Of a stretch of 64,000 nt of DNA, positions 32,285-43,453 are shown piece after piece (within the stretch, counting starts at the first letter, position 1; every line of letters begins with the position of its first letter). The notes beneath the pieces are model-generated. The model was not told where the DNA came from and did no database searches. It saw only the letters and a list, made by a program, of their open reading frames with translations. A program made the translations under genes and the position numbers. The DNA comes from Pseudomonas sp. CAN1 (lineage in GTDB: Bacteria; Pseudomonadota; Gammaproteobacteria; Pseudomonadales; Pseudomonadaceae), in NCBI RefSeq assembly GCF_030462585.1, contig NZ_JASMRU010000002.1, positions 481,637 to 545,636 of the forward strand. The letters are read 5' to 3'.

Positions 32285-33081
32285 CAGGCGAAACCGTGCT
32301 CCGGGCCGGGGAAGGTGCCGTCCTTCACGGCCTTCACGTAGGCGGCGAAGGCGGACTGGATATCGGGCTGGCCTTCGAGGAAGTTCTTCACGAACTTCGG
32401 CGAACGGCCGGACAGCGACAGGCCGAGCATGTCGTGCATCACCAGGACCTGGCCGTCGGTACCGCTGCCGGCGCCGATGCCGATCACCGGGACTTTCACG
32501 GCTTCGGTGATTTCCTGGGCCAGGGCGGAGGGAACGCACTCCAGCAGCAGCACGGCGACACCGGCCTGCTCCAGGGCGATGGCGTCGGCACGCAGCTGGC
32601 GCGCCTGGTTTTCCTGGCGGCCCTGGACCTTGAAGCCGCCGAACAGATTGACCGCCTGCGGGGTGAGGCCCAGGTGTGCGCACACCGGGATACCCATCTG
32701 GGCCAGGCGAGTGATCGGCTCGGCGAGCCAGGCGCCGCCTTCGAGCTTGACCATGTGGGCGCCGGCCTGCATGACCTTCACCGAGTCGCGCAGCAACTGG
32801 TCCAGCGAGGTGCCGGATTCGAACGGCAGGTCGGTGACGATAAGCGCGCCCTTGTTACCGCGTTTCACCGCGGCAGTGTGGTAGGCCATGTCTTCCACGG
32901 TCACCGGCAGCGTGCTGTCGTGACCTTGCAGGACCATACCCAGGGAGTCACCGATCAGCAGCATTTCGGCACCGGCCAGGCTGGCGGTGTGGGCGAAAGT
33001 GGCATCGTAGGAGGTCAGCATCGCGATCTTCTCGCCGCTTTGCTTGAGACCTTGCAGGGTGGTCAGGGTGACATCAGGCAT
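32284..33081 (-). CDS. panB: 3-methyl-2-oxobutanoate hydroxymethyltransferase
   Basis: Transfers a methylene-tetrahydrofolate hydroxymethyl group to ketoisovalerate, the first step to pantoate. 265 residues with [17 protein letters not shown] and the catalytic Glu region LLLECVP. Its substrate ketoisovalerate comes from the branched-chain pathway (ilvIHC at 57824-61109). First gene of panB-panC. Confidence 0.98.
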   Translation of the reverse strand: MPDVTLTTLQGLKQSGEKIAMLTSYDATFAHTASLAGAEMLLIGDSLGMVLQGHDSTLPVTVEDMAYHTAAVKRGNKGALIVTDLPFESGTSLDQLLRDSVKVMQAGAHMVKLEGGAWLAEPITRLAQMGIPVCAHLGLTPQAVNLFGGFKVQGRQENQARQLRADAIALEQAGVAVLLLECVPSALAQEITEAVKVPVIGIGAGSGTDGQVLVMHDMLGLSLSGRSPKFVKNFLEGQPDIQSAFAAYVKAVKDGTFPGPEHGFA

Positions 33082-33194
33082 GAAATTGTCCTCGGTTCTG
33101 CGCCGGGCAGGGGCAAACGGGGCCCTATAGTCCGGATCGAAAAAGGCTAAGTCAATTGCAGGTGTTACCGGACTGTTACGGCGTTACTGCCAGT

Positions 33195-33214
33195 GCGCCC
33201 CACGCCTGGGGCGC
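33195..33214 (-). terminator. GC-rich hairpin after folK
   Basis: GCGCCCCA and TGGGGCGC pair around CGCC, nine bases beyond the folK stop. No T run, so a weak intrinsic terminator at best. Upstream of panB the same gap holds three GTTAC repeats (33164-33168, 33175-33179, 33183-33187) of unknown meaning. Confidence 0.55.
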
Positions 33215-33222
33215 AGGATGCC

Positions 33223-33708
33223 TCAGGACAGGCGCTCCAGGCCGGTGAACGGACAGGCGGCGAGCAGTTCTGGCAGGCTGCGCCCGTCGGGGAGGCGCAG
33301 TTGCGGGGCGAGGTCCGCCAGCGGGTAGAGCACGAAGGCGCGAGCGTGCATGTGGTAGTGCGGCACGGTCAGGCGCGGTTCGTCGATGATACGTTCGCCG
33401 AACAGCAGGATATCGAGGTCGAGGGTACGCGGCCCCCAGCGTTCGTCCTTGCGCACGCGGCCCTGCTCCAGTTCGATGGCCTGCAGGGCATCGAGCAGGG
33501 CGAGCGGGTCCAGGGCGGTATCCAGCGCCGCTACGGCATTCACGTAGCGCGGCTGATCCGGCGGGCCCAGCGGATCGCTGGCATAAAGCGGCGAGACTAC
33601 CGCCACCTTGGTGGCGGGTATCTGTGACAGCGCCTTCAGCGCGGCTTCCAGCTGCTGGCGCGGCTCGGTGAGGTTGCTGCCCAGGCCGATGTACACGCGC
33701 TCACTCAT
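33223..33708 (-). CDS. folK: 6-hydroxymethyl-7,8-dihydropterin pyrophosphokinase
   Basis: Pyrophosphorylates hydroxymethyl-dihydropterin, the substrate of FolP (1693-2559). 161 residues. Signature GLGSNL at the N-terminus and the HPPK motif RWGPRTLDLDILLFG near residue 90. The ATG overlaps the pcnB stop (ATGA), so the pair pcnB-folK is translationally coupled, as in many gammaproteobacteria. Confidence 0.98.
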   Translation of the reverse strand: MSERVYIGLGSNLTEPRQQLEAALKALSQIPATKVAVVSPLYASDPLGPPDQPRYVNAVAALDTALDPLALLDALQAIELEQGRVRKDERWGPRTLDLDILLFGERIIDEPRLTVPHYHMHARAFVLYPLADLAPQLRLPDGRSLPELLAACPFTGLERLS

Positions 33709-35111
33709 TCGCTGCTGGCGCCTTCGGTGCGCGGGCCACGGCGACGGCGGTTGGCGCCGCCACGACGGCGTTTGCGCGGTGCAGCGCCGCCTTCTTCCGG
33801 CTGGCTGGCCAGGTTGCGGATCATGCCGCGGCGTTCACCGTCGCTGGCGTCCTGGTAGTCGGTCCACCAGTCGCCGAGGCCACCGGTTTCCTCGCCGGCT
33901 TCTTCGCGCAGCAGGAGGAAGTCGTAACCGGCGCGGAAGCGCGGGTTTTCCAGCAGCAGGTCGGCCTTCTTGCCCTGGCGGCGCGGCAGGCGCTCCTGCA
34001 TGTCCCAGATCTCGCGGATCGGGATGGTGAAGCGCTTGGGCACCGCAGTGCGGCGGCACTGTTCGAGGATCAGCTCGTGGGCGGCTTCCTGCATCGCCGG
34101 GATCGGCGGCATGCCGCGCTCCTGCAGTTTCAGCACACGGGCGGGCAGGGCCGGCCAGAGCAGCGCAGCGAACAGGAAGGCCGGGGTGACCGGCTTGCCC
34201 AGGCGAATGCGCTCGTCGGTATTGGCCAGGGCCCGGCGCATCAGCTTGCCGGCGTATTCGGGGTTTTCCTTCAGTGCCTTGGCGCTAGCCGGGAACAACG
34301 GGGCGAACAGGTCGTACTCGTTGAGCAGCTCGAAGGTGCGCTCGGCCTTGCCGCCGAGGAACAGCTTGAGAATCTCGTCGAACAGGCGCGCGGAGGGAAT
34401 TTCGTTGAGCAGCGGAGCCAGGCGGCGGATTGGCGCGGCGCTGTGCTTCTCGATCTCGAAATCCAGCTTGGCGGCGAAACGTATGGCGCGCAGCATGCGC
34501 ACCGGGTCTTCGAGGTAACGCTGCTCCGGATCGCCGATCAGGCGGATCAGGCGGTTGCGGATATCGCGTACGCCGTGGGCGTAATCGAGGATGCGCTCGC
34601 CGGTAACGTCGAAGTACAGGGCGTTGATGGTGAAGTCGCGGCGCTGGGCGTCGTCTTCCAGGGTGCCGTAGACGTTGTCGCGAAGGATGCGGCCTGCCTC
34701 GTTGCGAGAGGCATGGGCGTTATCGGTGTCATCGTCTTCAGTGACCGGGTGGTTGGCACGGAAGGTGGCGACTTCGATGATCTCGCGGCCGAAATGCACG
34801 TGGACCAGCTTGAAGCGACGACCAATCACCCGTGCATTGCGGAATTCGGCACGCACCTGCTCGGGGGTGGCGCTGGTGGCCACGTCGAAGTCCTTGGGCG
34901 GAATCCCCAGCAGCGGGTCACGCACGCCGCCGCCGACGATGTACGCCTGGTAGCCGGCCTTGGTCAGGCGCTCCACGACGTTCACCGCGTTCCTGCTGAA
35001 CTGGTCCCGCCGCAGCGAGTGCTGATGATTGCCAACGACTTCCGGGGTAGTGCGGACAGCGCGCGGACGGCGCAGTGGGGATCGGATGGACTGGATCAGC
35101 TTTTTCAGCAT
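33705..35111 (-). CDS. pcnB: poly(A) polymerase I
   Basis: Adds poly(A) tails to RNA 3' ends and so marks transcripts for decay. 468 residues from the ATG at 35111 (M-L-K-K-L-I-Q-S-I-R); the frame is open further upstream through the crcZ region but those residues are not protein-like. Nucleotidyltransferase core VGGGVRDPLLGIPPKDFDVA near residue 60, then the tRNA-nucleotidyltransferase-like body, ending in an Arg-rich RNA-binding tail. Downstream of the sRNA gene crcZ on the same strand. Confidence 0.96.
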   Translation of the reverse strand: MLKKLIQSIRSPLRRPRAVRTTPEVVGNHQHSLRRDQFSRNAVNVVERLTKAGYQAYIVGGGVRDPLLGIPPKDFDVATSATPEQVRAEFRNARVIGRRFKLVHVHFGREIIEVATFRANHPVTEDDDTDNAHASRNEAGRILRDNVYGTLEDDAQRRDFTINALYFDVTGERILDYAHGVRDIRNRLIRLIGDPEQRYLEDPVRMLRAIRFAAKLDFEIEKHSAAPIRRLAPLLNEIPSARLFDEILKLFLGGKAERTFELLNEYDLFAPLFPASAKALKENPEYAGKLMRRALANTDERIRLGKPVTPAFLFAALLWPALPARVLKLQERGMPPIPAMQEAAHELILEQCRRTAVPKRFTIPIREIWDMQERLPRRQGKKADLLLENPRFRAGYDFLLLREEAGEETGGLGDWWTDYQDASDGERRGMIRNLASQPEEGGAAPRKRRRGGANRRRRGPRTEGASSE

Positions 35112-35256
35112 GTGTGCACTATCGGGAATAGGTGTATGGATGGCATACGCAGGTCTCGGCAAGCCGCTTGGTTGCGGCGTTTCCTGGAGGATAGCGGGTG
35201 TCTGCCGCTGCCTTGAAACAAATGGCAGCAAATCGAATGCCGTCTGCGCCGCGGCG

Positions 35257-35265
35257 ATTCTAGCA
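35257..35265 (-). promoter_or_regulatory. possible extended -10 promoter of pcnB
   Basis: Read on the minus strand, TGCTAGAAT is an extended -10 (TG-N-TAGAAT), about 145 bases before the pcnB start. The -35 (TTCATC at 17 bases) is poor. pcnB may also be reached by read-through from crcZ. Confidence 0.4.
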
Positions 35266-35342
35266 TTGTGGGGTGGGATGATGAAGAAAACTGAAGAAAG
35301 GGACTTGCGGGGGAGAGGGGAGAGGGTGTAGCGAAAGCTACT

Positions 35343-35712
35343 GGGGGAGCCGAGGCTCCCCCCCAAATAGGTGCGTGCTTTGTTTTTATTATGATTACCG
35401 GGCTTGTTGTTTTTGTTTGTAGACCCGACCCTCGAAGCTACCTGCTTCGGGGAACCTTCCACACTTGGAAGGGTTCAATAGCAAACGGATTGCTTTGGTC
35501 GCTGAGTGAGCAATGACCTTGCGGTCCAACCAGTTTTGCGTGCTGCCTCAAGACAGTTTTATTCTTCTTGACTGGTTGCGGGACTGGTCCCGACGGCTAC
35601 CCTTCTCCAAAAGAATCAGTTAGCTGCGCCTCCGCGATCTTGTTTTTGTTGTGCTGGAGTCGTTTCGTCTTGTTCTTATTTTGAGTTGGTCGTGCTTGTT
35701 ATTGTTGTTGTA
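35343..35712 (-). ncRNA. crcZ: CrcZ-type sRNA (Crc/Hfq antagonist)
   Basis: About 370 nucleotides between cbrB and pcnB, the place of crcZ in Pseudomonas. On the minus strand it starts about 35712 and carries at least six A-rich, C/A-rich motifs of the AAnAAnAA type (near 35702-35712, 35668-35683, 35639-35653, 35557-35570, 35403-35420, 35379-35395), the decoy sites that bind Hfq with Crc. The 3' end is drawn at a strong GGGGGAGCC/GGCTCCCCC hairpin (35343-35362); a second small hairpin follows. Driven by a sigma-54 promoter and CbrB site. The function (relief of carbon catabolite repression) is known from P. aeruginosa and P. putida. Ends are approximate. Confidence 0.9.
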
Positions 35713-35723
35713 CCAATAACAAA

Positions 35724-35738
35724 GCAGATGCCGTGCCA
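35724..35738 (-). promoter_or_regulatory. sigma-54 promoter of crcZ
   Basis: On the minus strand TGGCACG-GCAT-CTGC: TGGCAC at 35738-35733 and CTGC at 35727-35724, with the required five-base spacing. One base differs from the TTGC consensus. The predicted start is near 35712. Confidence 0.88.
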
Positions 35739-35798
35739 ACTTTTGCGAATCCTTATTTTTCAAGGGTTTGCGAGGAATGCCCCGTAAAACGCAGGCAC

Positions 35799-35836
35799 AA
35801 AAAAGCCGGGTTTTCGTTACCGATGAACCCGGCTTT
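35799..35836 (-). terminator. rho-independent terminator of cbrB
   Basis: AAAGCCGGGTT / AACCCGGCTTT, an 11-base perfect stem (35802-35812 with 35826-35836), followed on the minus strand by a T run. It stands between the CbrB binding site and the crcZ promoter, so crcZ is insulated from cbrB transcription. The stem touches the first half of the CbrB site. Confidence 0.9.
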
Positions 35837-35861
35837 GTTACGGAGCATGTCCCCGGTAACA
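35836..35861 (-). promoter_or_regulatory. CbrB upstream activating site for crcZ
   Basis: TGTTAC (35836-35841), exactly 14 bases, GTAACA (35856-35861). From memory, TGTTAC-N14-GTAACA is the published CbrB-binding pattern at crcZ promoters. A third half-site TGTTAC (35873-35878) overlaps the cbrB stop codon. The site centre is about 137 bases upstream of the crcZ start, typical for a sigma-54 activator. Confidence 0.85.
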
Positions 35862-35874
35862 GTGTGGGGACCTG

Positions 35875-37311
<1,437 letters not shown>

Positions 37312-37337
37312 GTATTCAGCTCTCTCGACGTGCTCGT

Positions 37338-40289
37338 CTACTGCTCGGCCGTCGGGCCAGGATGCCGCGGCAAGGTGACGCTGATGCGGGTTCCGCATTC
37401 GCGTTCGGGGTCAGCCGGGCTGTCTATGGTGATTTGTCCATAATGCTCTTCCACGATCGAATAGACCAGAGCGAGCCCCAGGCCGGTTCCCTTGCCCGGG
37501 TCCTTGGTGGTGAAGAAGGGCTCGAACAGGCGATCGATGATCGACTTGGGTATGCCGCTGCCTTCGTCCTCGACGATCAGGTCGATGGTCTGCTCGGAAG
37601 CCTCGGTGCGCACGCGGATCGCGCCGTTGGCCGGGGAAGCATCGCGGGCGTTGGACAGCAGGTTGATCAGCACCTGGGCCAGGCGCTGGGAATCGCCTTC
37701 CACCCAGTGTTCCGGGTCGCACAGGTTGAAGAACTGCACGTCGACACTGCGTCGGTTCAGCGACAGCAGGCCGATGGCCTCCTGGGCGACGTCGGCCAGG
37801 CATACCGGTTCGGCCGCCACCTGCTTGCCGCCGGCGTGGGCGAAGCTCATCAGCGATTGCACGATGCGCGAGACGCGCTTGGTCTGTTCCAGGATCTGCC
37901 CGCTGATCTCGGTGAGCTCGCCATCGCCTTCACGCTCTTCGCGCAGGTTCTGCGCCAGGCAAGCGATACCGGTGATCGGGTTGCCGATCTCGTGGGCCAC
38001 GCCGGCGGCCAGGCGGCCGATGGAGGCGAGGCGCTCGGAGTGGATCAGCTTGTCTTCCAGCGACTGGGTTTCGGTGAGGTCTTCGACCAGCAGCACCAGG
38101 CCACTGTTACCGGGCGCGAGGGGCTCCTCGATCGCCGCCTTGTGCAGGTTCAGCCAGCGGGTCTGGCCCTCGATGGTCAGGCGCTGCTTGTGCAGGTGCT
38201 CGTCGGGGGCGTCGATGAAGCCTTCCAGCAGGCCGCGCCACGGATCGGGCAGGGCGGCCAGGCGCGAGCCGACCACGCGTTGTGCGCTGACCCCGGTGAG
38301 CTCCTCGATGGCGCGGTTCCACATGAGGATTTCCTGGTCCTTGGCCAGCGAGCAGACGCCCATGGGCAGGTCCTGCAGGGTCTGGCGATGGTAGCGGCGT
38401 AGGGTGTCGAGTTCGGCGGCGAGGCCGGTGAGCCGGGAGTGGTAGTCCTCCAGGCGGCTCTCGATGAAGTGGATGTCCTCGGTGACGTAGGCTTCGCTGC
38501 TGGCCTTGTACGGCAGGAAGGTTTCCACCATGTCCTGCGCCACGCTCGGGCCCATCAGGCCGGAGAGGTTCGCCTCGATGCGGTCGCGAAGGCGGCGCAG
38601 GGCGTAGGGGCGGCGTTCGTCGAAGGGCAGGTGCAGGTCGCGCAGTGCCTGCTCCACCTCGCGCTGGGCGGTCTTCGCGCCCAGCGGCTTGGCCAGCTGG
38701 CTGGCGAACTCCTGCGGAGATACGGCGATCAGCTCACGACGCTGCGGGCGGCGCACGTTGTCGACGGCGCAGGCTTCGGCGGCACCTTTCTCTTCATCGC
38801 TGGCTTCGGTGAACAGCGAGACCAGGGTGAACACCAGCACGTTGGCTGCCAGCGAGGCGAGCGCGGCGAGGTGCCAGGTGGTGTCGTCGAGCACGTAGAG
38901 CGAGTTGAACAGCGGCAGATAGATGCTCTGCATGTTCGCCACCAGCGGGGTGAGCATGGTCGCGCCCCACACCAGCATGCCCGCCACGAGACCGGCGATG
39001 AAGCCGCGGCGATTGGCGGTCGGCCAGTAGAGCACGGCCAGCGCGCCGGGGAGGAACTGCAGGGTGGCGACGAAGGAGACTATCCCGAGATTGGACAGGT
39101 CCTGCTCGGCGCCCAGCATCAGGTAGAAGGCATAGCCGGCCATGATGATCGCGGCGATCAGCGCACGGCGGGTCCATTTCAGCCAGCGGTAGATGTTGCC
39201 TTCGGCCGGCGGCTGGTAGAGCGGCAGCACCAGGTGGTTGAGCACCATGCCTGAGAGCGCCAGGGTCATCACGATGATCAGGCCACTGGCGGCGGAGATG
39301 CCGCCGACGAAGGCGGTCAGCGCCAGGGCTGGGCTGTCCACCGAGATGCCCAGGCCGAGGGTGAAGTATTCCGGGTTGGTCGAAGCCCCCAGGTGCAGGC
39401 CGGCCCAGAGGATCGGCGGCACCGCCAAGCTCATCGGTAGCAGGAACAGCGGCAGGCCCCAGCTGGCGCTGAGCAGCGCGCGCGGGTTGAGGTTCTCGGT
39501 GAAGGTCATGTGGAACATGTGCGGCATGACGATGGCCGAGGCGAAGAACACCAGCAGCAGCGTGCGCCACGGCCCTTCGGCCAGCGGGGTGTGCAGGGTG
39601 CTCAGGGCTTCCTGGTTCTGCAGCAGCCAGACTTCCAGGCCGTCCGGCCCGCCGAACACGCCATAGAGGGCGAACAGGCCGATGGAGCAGAGCGCCACCA
39701 GCTTCACCAGCGACTCGAAGGCAATCGCCATCACCAGCCCTTCGTGGCGCTCGCGGGTGGCAATGTGGCGCGCGCCGAAGAGGATGGCGAACAGCGTGAT
39801 CAGCGCGCAGAAGGCCAGCGCCGCGCGGTTGGGCTCGGATTCGCGGGTGAGGATGCTGATCGAGTCGGTCACCGCCTGGATCTGCAACGCCAGCATCGGC
39901 AGCACGCCGATCAGCATGAACAACGTGGTCAGCGCGCCGGCCCAGGTGCTGCGGAAGCGGAAGGCGAACAGGTCGGCCAGCGATGACAGCTGGTAGGCCC
40001 GGGTGATCCGCAGGATCGGATAGAGCAGCACCGGCGCCAGCAGGAAGGCGCCGGAGACGCCCAGGTAGATCGCCAGGAAGCCGTAGCCGTACTGGTAGGC
40101 CAGCCCGACGGTGCCGTAGAAGGCCCAGGCGCTGGCGTACACGCCCAGCGACAGGGTGTAGATCAGTGGATGGCGCACCAGCCGGCGCGGGATGAAGCCG
40201 CGCTCGGTAATCCAGGCGACGCCGAACAGGACCATCAGGTAGGAGGCGCTGATCAGGATCAGCTGGGTGAGGCTAAAGCTCGTCAGCAT
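37338..40289 (-). CDS. cbrA: sensor kinase CbrA with sodium/solute symporter domain
   Basis: 983 residues. The N-terminal half (about 1-500) is an SLC5-type symporter with about 13 membrane segments; a linker with STAC-like features and a PAS domain (about 640-720) follow; then the HisKA domain with phosphorylated His in [14 protein letters not shown] (about residue 770) and the ATPase domain with N, G1 (DEGSGIP) and G2 ([10 protein letters not shown]) boxes. Senses carbon/nitrogen balance and may transport histidine in related species. Phosphorylates CbrB. Overlaps cbrX by 17 bases. Confidence 0.97.
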   Translation of the reverse strand: MLTSFSLTQLILISASYLMVLFGVAWITERGFIPRRLVRHPLIYTLSLGVYASAWAFYGTVGLAYQYGYGFLAIYLGVSGAFLLAPVLLYPILRITRAYQLSSLADLFAFRFRSTWAGALTTLFMLIGVLPMLALQIQAVTDSISILTRESEPNRAALAFCALITLFAILFGARHIATRERHEGLVMAIAFESLVKLVALCSIGLFALYGVFGGPDGLEVWLLQNQEALSTLHTPLAEGPWRTLLLVFFASAIVMPHMFHMTFTENLNPRALLSASWGLPLFLLPMSLAVPPILWAGLHLGASTNPEYFTLGLGISVDSPALALTAFVGGISAASGLIIVMTLALSGMVLNHLVLPLYQPPAEGNIYRWLKWTRRALIAAIIMAGYAFYLMLGAEQDLSNLGIVSFVATLQFLPGALAVLYWPTANRRGFIAGLVAGMLVWGATMLTPLVANMQSIYLPLFNSLYVLDDTTWHLAALASLAANVLVFTLVSLFTEASDEEKGAAEACAVDNVRRPQRRELIAVSPQEFASQLAKPLGAKTAQREVEQALRDLHLPFDERRPYALRRLRDRIEANLSGLMGPSVAQDMVETFLPYKASSEAYVTEDIHFIESRLEDYHSRLTGLAAELDTLRRYHRQTLQDLPMGVCSLAKDQEILMWNRAIEELTGVSAQRVVGSRLAALPDPWRGLLEGFIDAPDEHLHKQRLTIEGQTRWLNLHKAAIEEPLAPGNSGLVLLVEDLTETQSLEDKLIHSERLASIGRLAAGVAHEIGNPITGIACLAQNLREEREGDGELTEISGQILEQTKRVSRIVQSLMSFAHAGGKQVAAEPVCLADVAQEAIGLLSLNRRSVDVQFFNLCDPEHWVEGDSQRLAQVLINLLSNARDASPANGAIRVRTEASEQTIDLIVEDEGSGIPKSIIDRLFEPFFTTKDPGKGTGLGLALVYSIVEEHYGQITIDSPADPERECGTRISVTLPRHPGPTAEQ

Positions 40290-40449
40290 CGCGCTGGCTC
40301 TGCAGGATGAAGGTGACGACGATCAGGATCAGCCACAGCAGATACGGGCGGTACCAGGCGCCGTGGGGATCGATCCACCAGTCCATGATGGCCGGTGAGA
40401 ACAGGTAGATGCCCACGACCAGGAGCAACACCAGTCGGTAGATGTACAT
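40273..40449 (-). CDS. cbrX: small membrane protein CbrX
   Basis: 58 residues, ATG at 40449 to TAG at 40273, starting M-Y-I-Y-R-L-V-L-L-L-V-V-G-I-Y-L and ending S-Q-R-D-A-D-E-L. Two hydrophobic segments (about 5-20 and 36-52) around a D-W-W-I-D-P-H-G-A-W-Y-R-P-Y loop. AGAGAGACGAC precedes the start. It overlaps the cbrA start by 17 bases, so cbrA translation is probably coupled to it. A small cbrX gene at this place has been described in P. putida and P. fluorescens; a role in CbrA expression or function is inferred. Too short to appear in common ORF lists. Confidence 0.88.
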   Translation of the reverse strand: MYIYRLVLLLVVGIYLFSPAIMDWWIDPHGAWYRPYLLWLILIVVTFILQSQRDADEL

Positions 40450-40533
40450 GTCGTCTCTCTCTTTGTTCGGCGGGCAGGCTACCTGTGCGCACAGTCGCCG
40501 GCAAGCCGGCCGCCGGTGGGGACGGGTACAAGT

Positions 40534-41421
40534 CTAGAGCTGCGCGTCTTCCAGCGTCAGGCTGCGGGGGATGGCAGTGACATCCCAGTGCGCGATACCC
40601 CAGACAAGCACCTCGCGTGGTGTGGCCTGCAGCAGTTCGGCGGGTGGCTTCTGGCCCAGCGCCTTGAGTGCGCGCACCAGCAATGGCGCGGCCTGGTCGG
40701 CCTGCAAGGGCGGCGAGCGGTAGGACTTGCCGAGCTTGTGCCCATCGGGCTGGATGATCAGCGGCACGTGCAGGTAACTCGGCGCGGCGATGCCCAGCAG
40801 CTCCTGCAGATAGAGCTGGCGCGGGGTGTTGTCCAGCAGGTCGGCGCCGCGAACGATGTCGGTAACACCCTGCCAGGCGTCGTCCAGCACTACCGCCAGT
40901 TGATAGGCGAACAGCCCGTCGCGGCGGCGGATGACGAAGTCGCCCACTTCGCGGCCCAGGTGCTGGTGGAATTCGCCCTGCAGGCGATCGGTGAAGCGGT
41001 AGTCCAATTCCGGCACACGGATGCGGATGGCGACGTCGCCGTGCCAGTCATGCTGGGCGTCGCGGCAGGTGCCGGGATAGATGCCGTTGCTGCCTTCGAG
41101 CTGCTTTCGCGAGCAAGTGCAGGCGTAGGCCAGCCCGCTGCGCAGCCATTGCTCGACCTGGGCGGCATAGGCGTCGCCGCGCTGGCTCTGGCGCTCCACC
41201 GGGCCGTCCCACTCGAAGCCGTAGCGTTCGAGGGCTTCCAGGATGGCCGCCTGGGCGCCGGGCATCTCGCGCGGCGGGTCGAGGTCCTCCATACGCACCA
41301 GCCATTTACCGCCCACGGCGCGCGCGTCCAGGTAGGAGGCGACGGCGGCCACCAGCGAACCGAAGTGCAGGTAGCCGCTGGGTGTGGGGGCGAAGCGTCC
41401 GATGTAGCGGGAGGCGGGCAT
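40534..41421 (-). CDS. gluQ: glutamyl-Q tRNA(Asp) synthetase
   Basis: Attaches glutamate to the queuosine base of tRNA-Asp; a truncated paralogue of glutamyl-tRNA synthetase without an anticodon-binding domain. 295 residues. HIGH-like motif in FAPTPSGYLHFGSL, KMSKS-like KLGKS near residue 230, and a zinc site formed by CTCSRKQ and YPGTCR cysteines. Next to dksA, as in many gammaproteobacteria. 82 bases separate it from dksA, with a hairpin in between. Confidence 0.96.
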   Translation of the reverse strand: MPASRYIGRFAPTPSGYLHFGSLVAAVASYLDARAVGGKWLVRMEDLDPPREMPGAQAAILEALERYGFEWDGPVERQSQRGDAYAAQVEQWLRSGLAYACTCSRKQLEGSNGIYPGTCRDAQHDWHGDVAIRIRVPELDYRFTDRLQGEFHQHLGREVGDFVIRRRDGLFAYQLAVVLDDAWQGVTDIVRGADLLDNTPRQLYLQELLGIAAPSYLHVPLIIQPDGHKLGKSYRSPPLQADQAAPLLVRALKALGQKPPAELLQATPREVLVWGIAHWDVTAIPRSLTLEDAQL

Positions 41422-41464
41422 GGAAGCTCTCTGCTGGAAGACTATCTATAAAGCGCAGAAACGA

Positions 41465-41488
41465 AACGGGGCGCCGCAGCGCCCCGTT
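41465..41488 (-). terminator. hairpin after dksA
   Basis: AACGGGGCGC / GCGCCCCGTT with a four-base loop, followed on the minus strand by TCGTTTC. A strong stem with an interrupted T run; it likely lowers read-through from dksA into gluQ. Confidence 0.75.
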
Positions 41489-41503
41489 CGGGATCAACCA
41501 GGC

Positions 41504-41947
41504 TCAGGAGCCCAGTTGCTTTTCCTTGATTTCCGCCAGGGTCTTGCAGTCGATGCACAGGGTGGCGGTGGGGCGGGCTTCCAGACGGCGGATGCCGATC
41601 TCGACGCCGCAGGAATCGCACCAGCCATAATCGTTGTCTTCGATCAGCTGCAGGGTCTCGTCGATCTTCTTGATCAGCTTGCGCTCGCGGTCGCGGGCGC
41701 GCAGTTCGAGGCTGAACTCTTCTTCCTGGCTGGCACGGTCGGCCGGGTCGGGGAAGTTCGCCGCTTCGTCCTGCATGTGGTGCACGGTGCGGTCCACTTC
41801 TTCCATCAGCTCAACTTTCCATTTGTTGAGGATGGAGGTGAAGTGCGCGCGCATGCGATCACTCATGTACTCCTCGCCCTTGGTTTCCTGGTAGGGCTCG
41901 AAGCCACGAATCAGTTGGCTGCTCTGTTGCTTTGCTTTGGTGGGCAT
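41504..41947 (-). CDS. dksA: RNA polymerase-binding regulator DksA
   Basis: Works with ppGpp in the stringent response, repressing rRNA promoters such as those at 63779-63986. 147 residues. A central coiled coil (about 35-110) carries the tip motif DPADRA (D-x-x-D-x-A), and a four-cysteine zinc finger (CDSC and CIDC) lies at about 114-138. This is the zinc-containing form; P. aeruginosa also has a cysteine-lacking DksA2 elsewhere. The gene has its own upstream region (41948-42280). Confidence 0.98.
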   Translation of the reverse strand: MPTKAKQQSSQLIRGFEPYQETKGEEYMSDRMRAHFTSILNKWKVELMEEVDRTVHHMQDEAANFPDPADRASQEEEFSLELRARDRERKLIKKIDETLQLIEDNDYGWCDSCGVEIGIRRLEARPTATLCIDCKTLAEIKEKQLGS

Positions 41948-42280
41948 GGATGACCGCCTCTCACTTCGCTAATCCTCTCGCGGATGGTCCCTCTCCGGCA
42001 CCGCCGGCCCCGCGCTCGCAGCGGGCGAACTTACCAGAACGATAACCGCGATGCTACTCCCGGTTATCGAGCCTGCCAGTACCCGCACATGACCTGATCG
42101 CCAGGCCGGCGACCCACCGGTCATCGCCAGTGGGTTTTTCTGCAAACCTGAGCAGAATCGTCGGCGTTCGCCAGACGAAGCCTGCAAGTTCCCGGAAGCC
42201 ACGCATTGCAGGCGCGGCGGCCCAGAATTCATCAGTGGCCTGTTAGAATCCCGGCTCTGTCGCAAAGTTCGGAATATTCC
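41948..42280. promoter_or_regulatory. divergent intergenic region, dksA / aminotransferase
   Basis: 333 bases without a gene. At the right end an extended -10, TGTTAGAAT (TAGAAT at 42244-42249), can drive the aminotransferase gene; its -35 is poor. The dksA side has no clear consensus promoter that I can point to. An imperfect dyad GATAACCGC...GGTTATC (about 42041-42070) and GC-rich hairpins are present. No convincing ORF. Confidence 0.45.
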
Positions 42281-43453
42281 ATGGCCACCACCTTCAGTGC
42301 GCGCAGCCGCGCCATCGAACCCTTCCACGTCATGGCGCTGCTGGCGCGGGCCAACGAGCTGCAGGCCGCTGGCCACGACGTCATCCACCTGGAAATCGGC
42401 GAGCCGGACTTCACCACCGCCGCGCCCATCGTCGAGGCCGGGCAGAAGGCCCTGGCAAATGGTCACACGCGCTATACCGCCGCACGCGGCCTGCCGGCGC
42501 TGCGCGAAGCCATCGCCGGCTTCTACGCCCAGCGTTACGGCCTGTCGATCGACCCGCAACGGATTCTCGTCACGCCCGGCGGCTCCGGCGCGCTGCTGCT
42601 CGCCAGCAGCCTGCTGGTGGATCCGGGCAAGCACTGGCTGCTGGCCGATCCGGGCTACCCGTGCAACCGCCACTTCCTGCGCCTGGTGGAAGGCGCCGCG
42701 CAACTGGTGCCGGTGGGCCCGGAGAGCCGTTACCAGCTCACCCCGGAACTCATCGAACGGCACTGGGATCAGGACAGTGTAGGCGCTCTGGCCGCATCGC
42801 CGGCGAATCCTACGGGCACCCTGTTGCACAAGGATGAGCTCGCGGGCCTGTCTGCCGCCCTGAAGGCGCGCGGCGGCCATCTGGTGGTGGACGAGATCTA
42901 CCACGGCCTGACCTACGGCCTAGACGCACCCAGCGTGCTGGAAGTGGACGACGAGGCCTTCGTCCTCAACAGTTTCTCCAAATATTTCGGCATGACCGGC
43001 TGGCGCCTGGGCTGGCTGGTGGCGCCGCCGGAAGCGGTGGGCGAGCTGGAGAAGCTGGCGCAGAACCTCTACATCAGCGCGCCGAGCATGGCCCAGCACG
43101 CCGCGCTGGCCTGCTTCGAGCCGGCGACCCTGGCGATCCTCGAGGAGCGCCGCGAGGAATTCCGCCGCCGCCGCGACTACCTGCTGCCGGCGCTGCGCGA
43201 GCTGGGCTTCGGCATCGCCGTGGAGCCGGAGGGTGCCTTTTATCTGTATGCGGATATCAGCGCCTTCGGTGGCGACGCCTACGCCTTCTGCCAGCACTTC
43301 ATCGAGACCGAGCACGTGGCCTTCACCCCTGGCATCGACTTTGGGCGCTACCAGGCCTCGCACCATGTGCGCTTCGCCTACACGCAGAGCGTCGAGCGCC
43401 TGCAACTGGCGGTGGAGCGCATTGCTCGCGGCCTGAAGACCTGGCGGCCCTGA
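42281..43453 (+). CDS. PLP-dependent class I/II aminotransferase
   Basis: 390 residues from the ATG at 42281; longer in-frame starts add an unconserved leader. Features: LEIGEPDF near 43, A-A-R-G-L-P-A-L-R near 70, N-P-T-G-T-L near 175, the PLP Lys in [16 protein letters not shown] (about 234), and the C-terminal Arg. Resembles the aspartate/alanine aminotransferase AAT-I group; the exact substrate is uncertain. The stop overlaps the sfsA ATG by one base. Confidence 0.93.
   Translation: MATTFSARSRAIEPFHVMALLARANELQAAGHDVIHLEIGEPDFTTAAPIVEAGQKALANGHTRYTAARGLPALREAIAGFYAQRYGLSIDPQRILVTPGGSGALLLASSLLVDPGKHWLLADPGYPCNRHFLRLVEGAAQLVPVGPESRYQLTPELIERHWDQDSVGALAASPANPTGTLLHKDELAGLSAALKARGGHLVVDEIYHGLTYGLDAPSVLEVDDEAFVLNSFSKYFGMTGWRLGWLVAPPEAVGELEKLAQNLYISAPSMAQHAALACFEPATLAILEERREEFRRRRDYLLPALRELGFGIAVEPEGAFYLYADISAFGGDAYAFCQHFIETEHVAFTPGIDFGRYQASHHVRFAYTQSVERLQLAVERIARGLKTWRP

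Noticed and set aside
33163..33187. TGTTAC-like repeats before panB as a CbrB site
   Set aside because: The half-sites are direct repeats rather than inverted, the N14 spacing is absent, and no -24/-12 promoter lies downstream.
35112..35340. N-terminal extension of PcnB through an upstream open frame to 35462
   Set aside because: The extension would be read from the crcZ 3' region and its terminator hairpin; residues are Asn/Lys/Ser-rich and unlike any poly(A) polymerase start.
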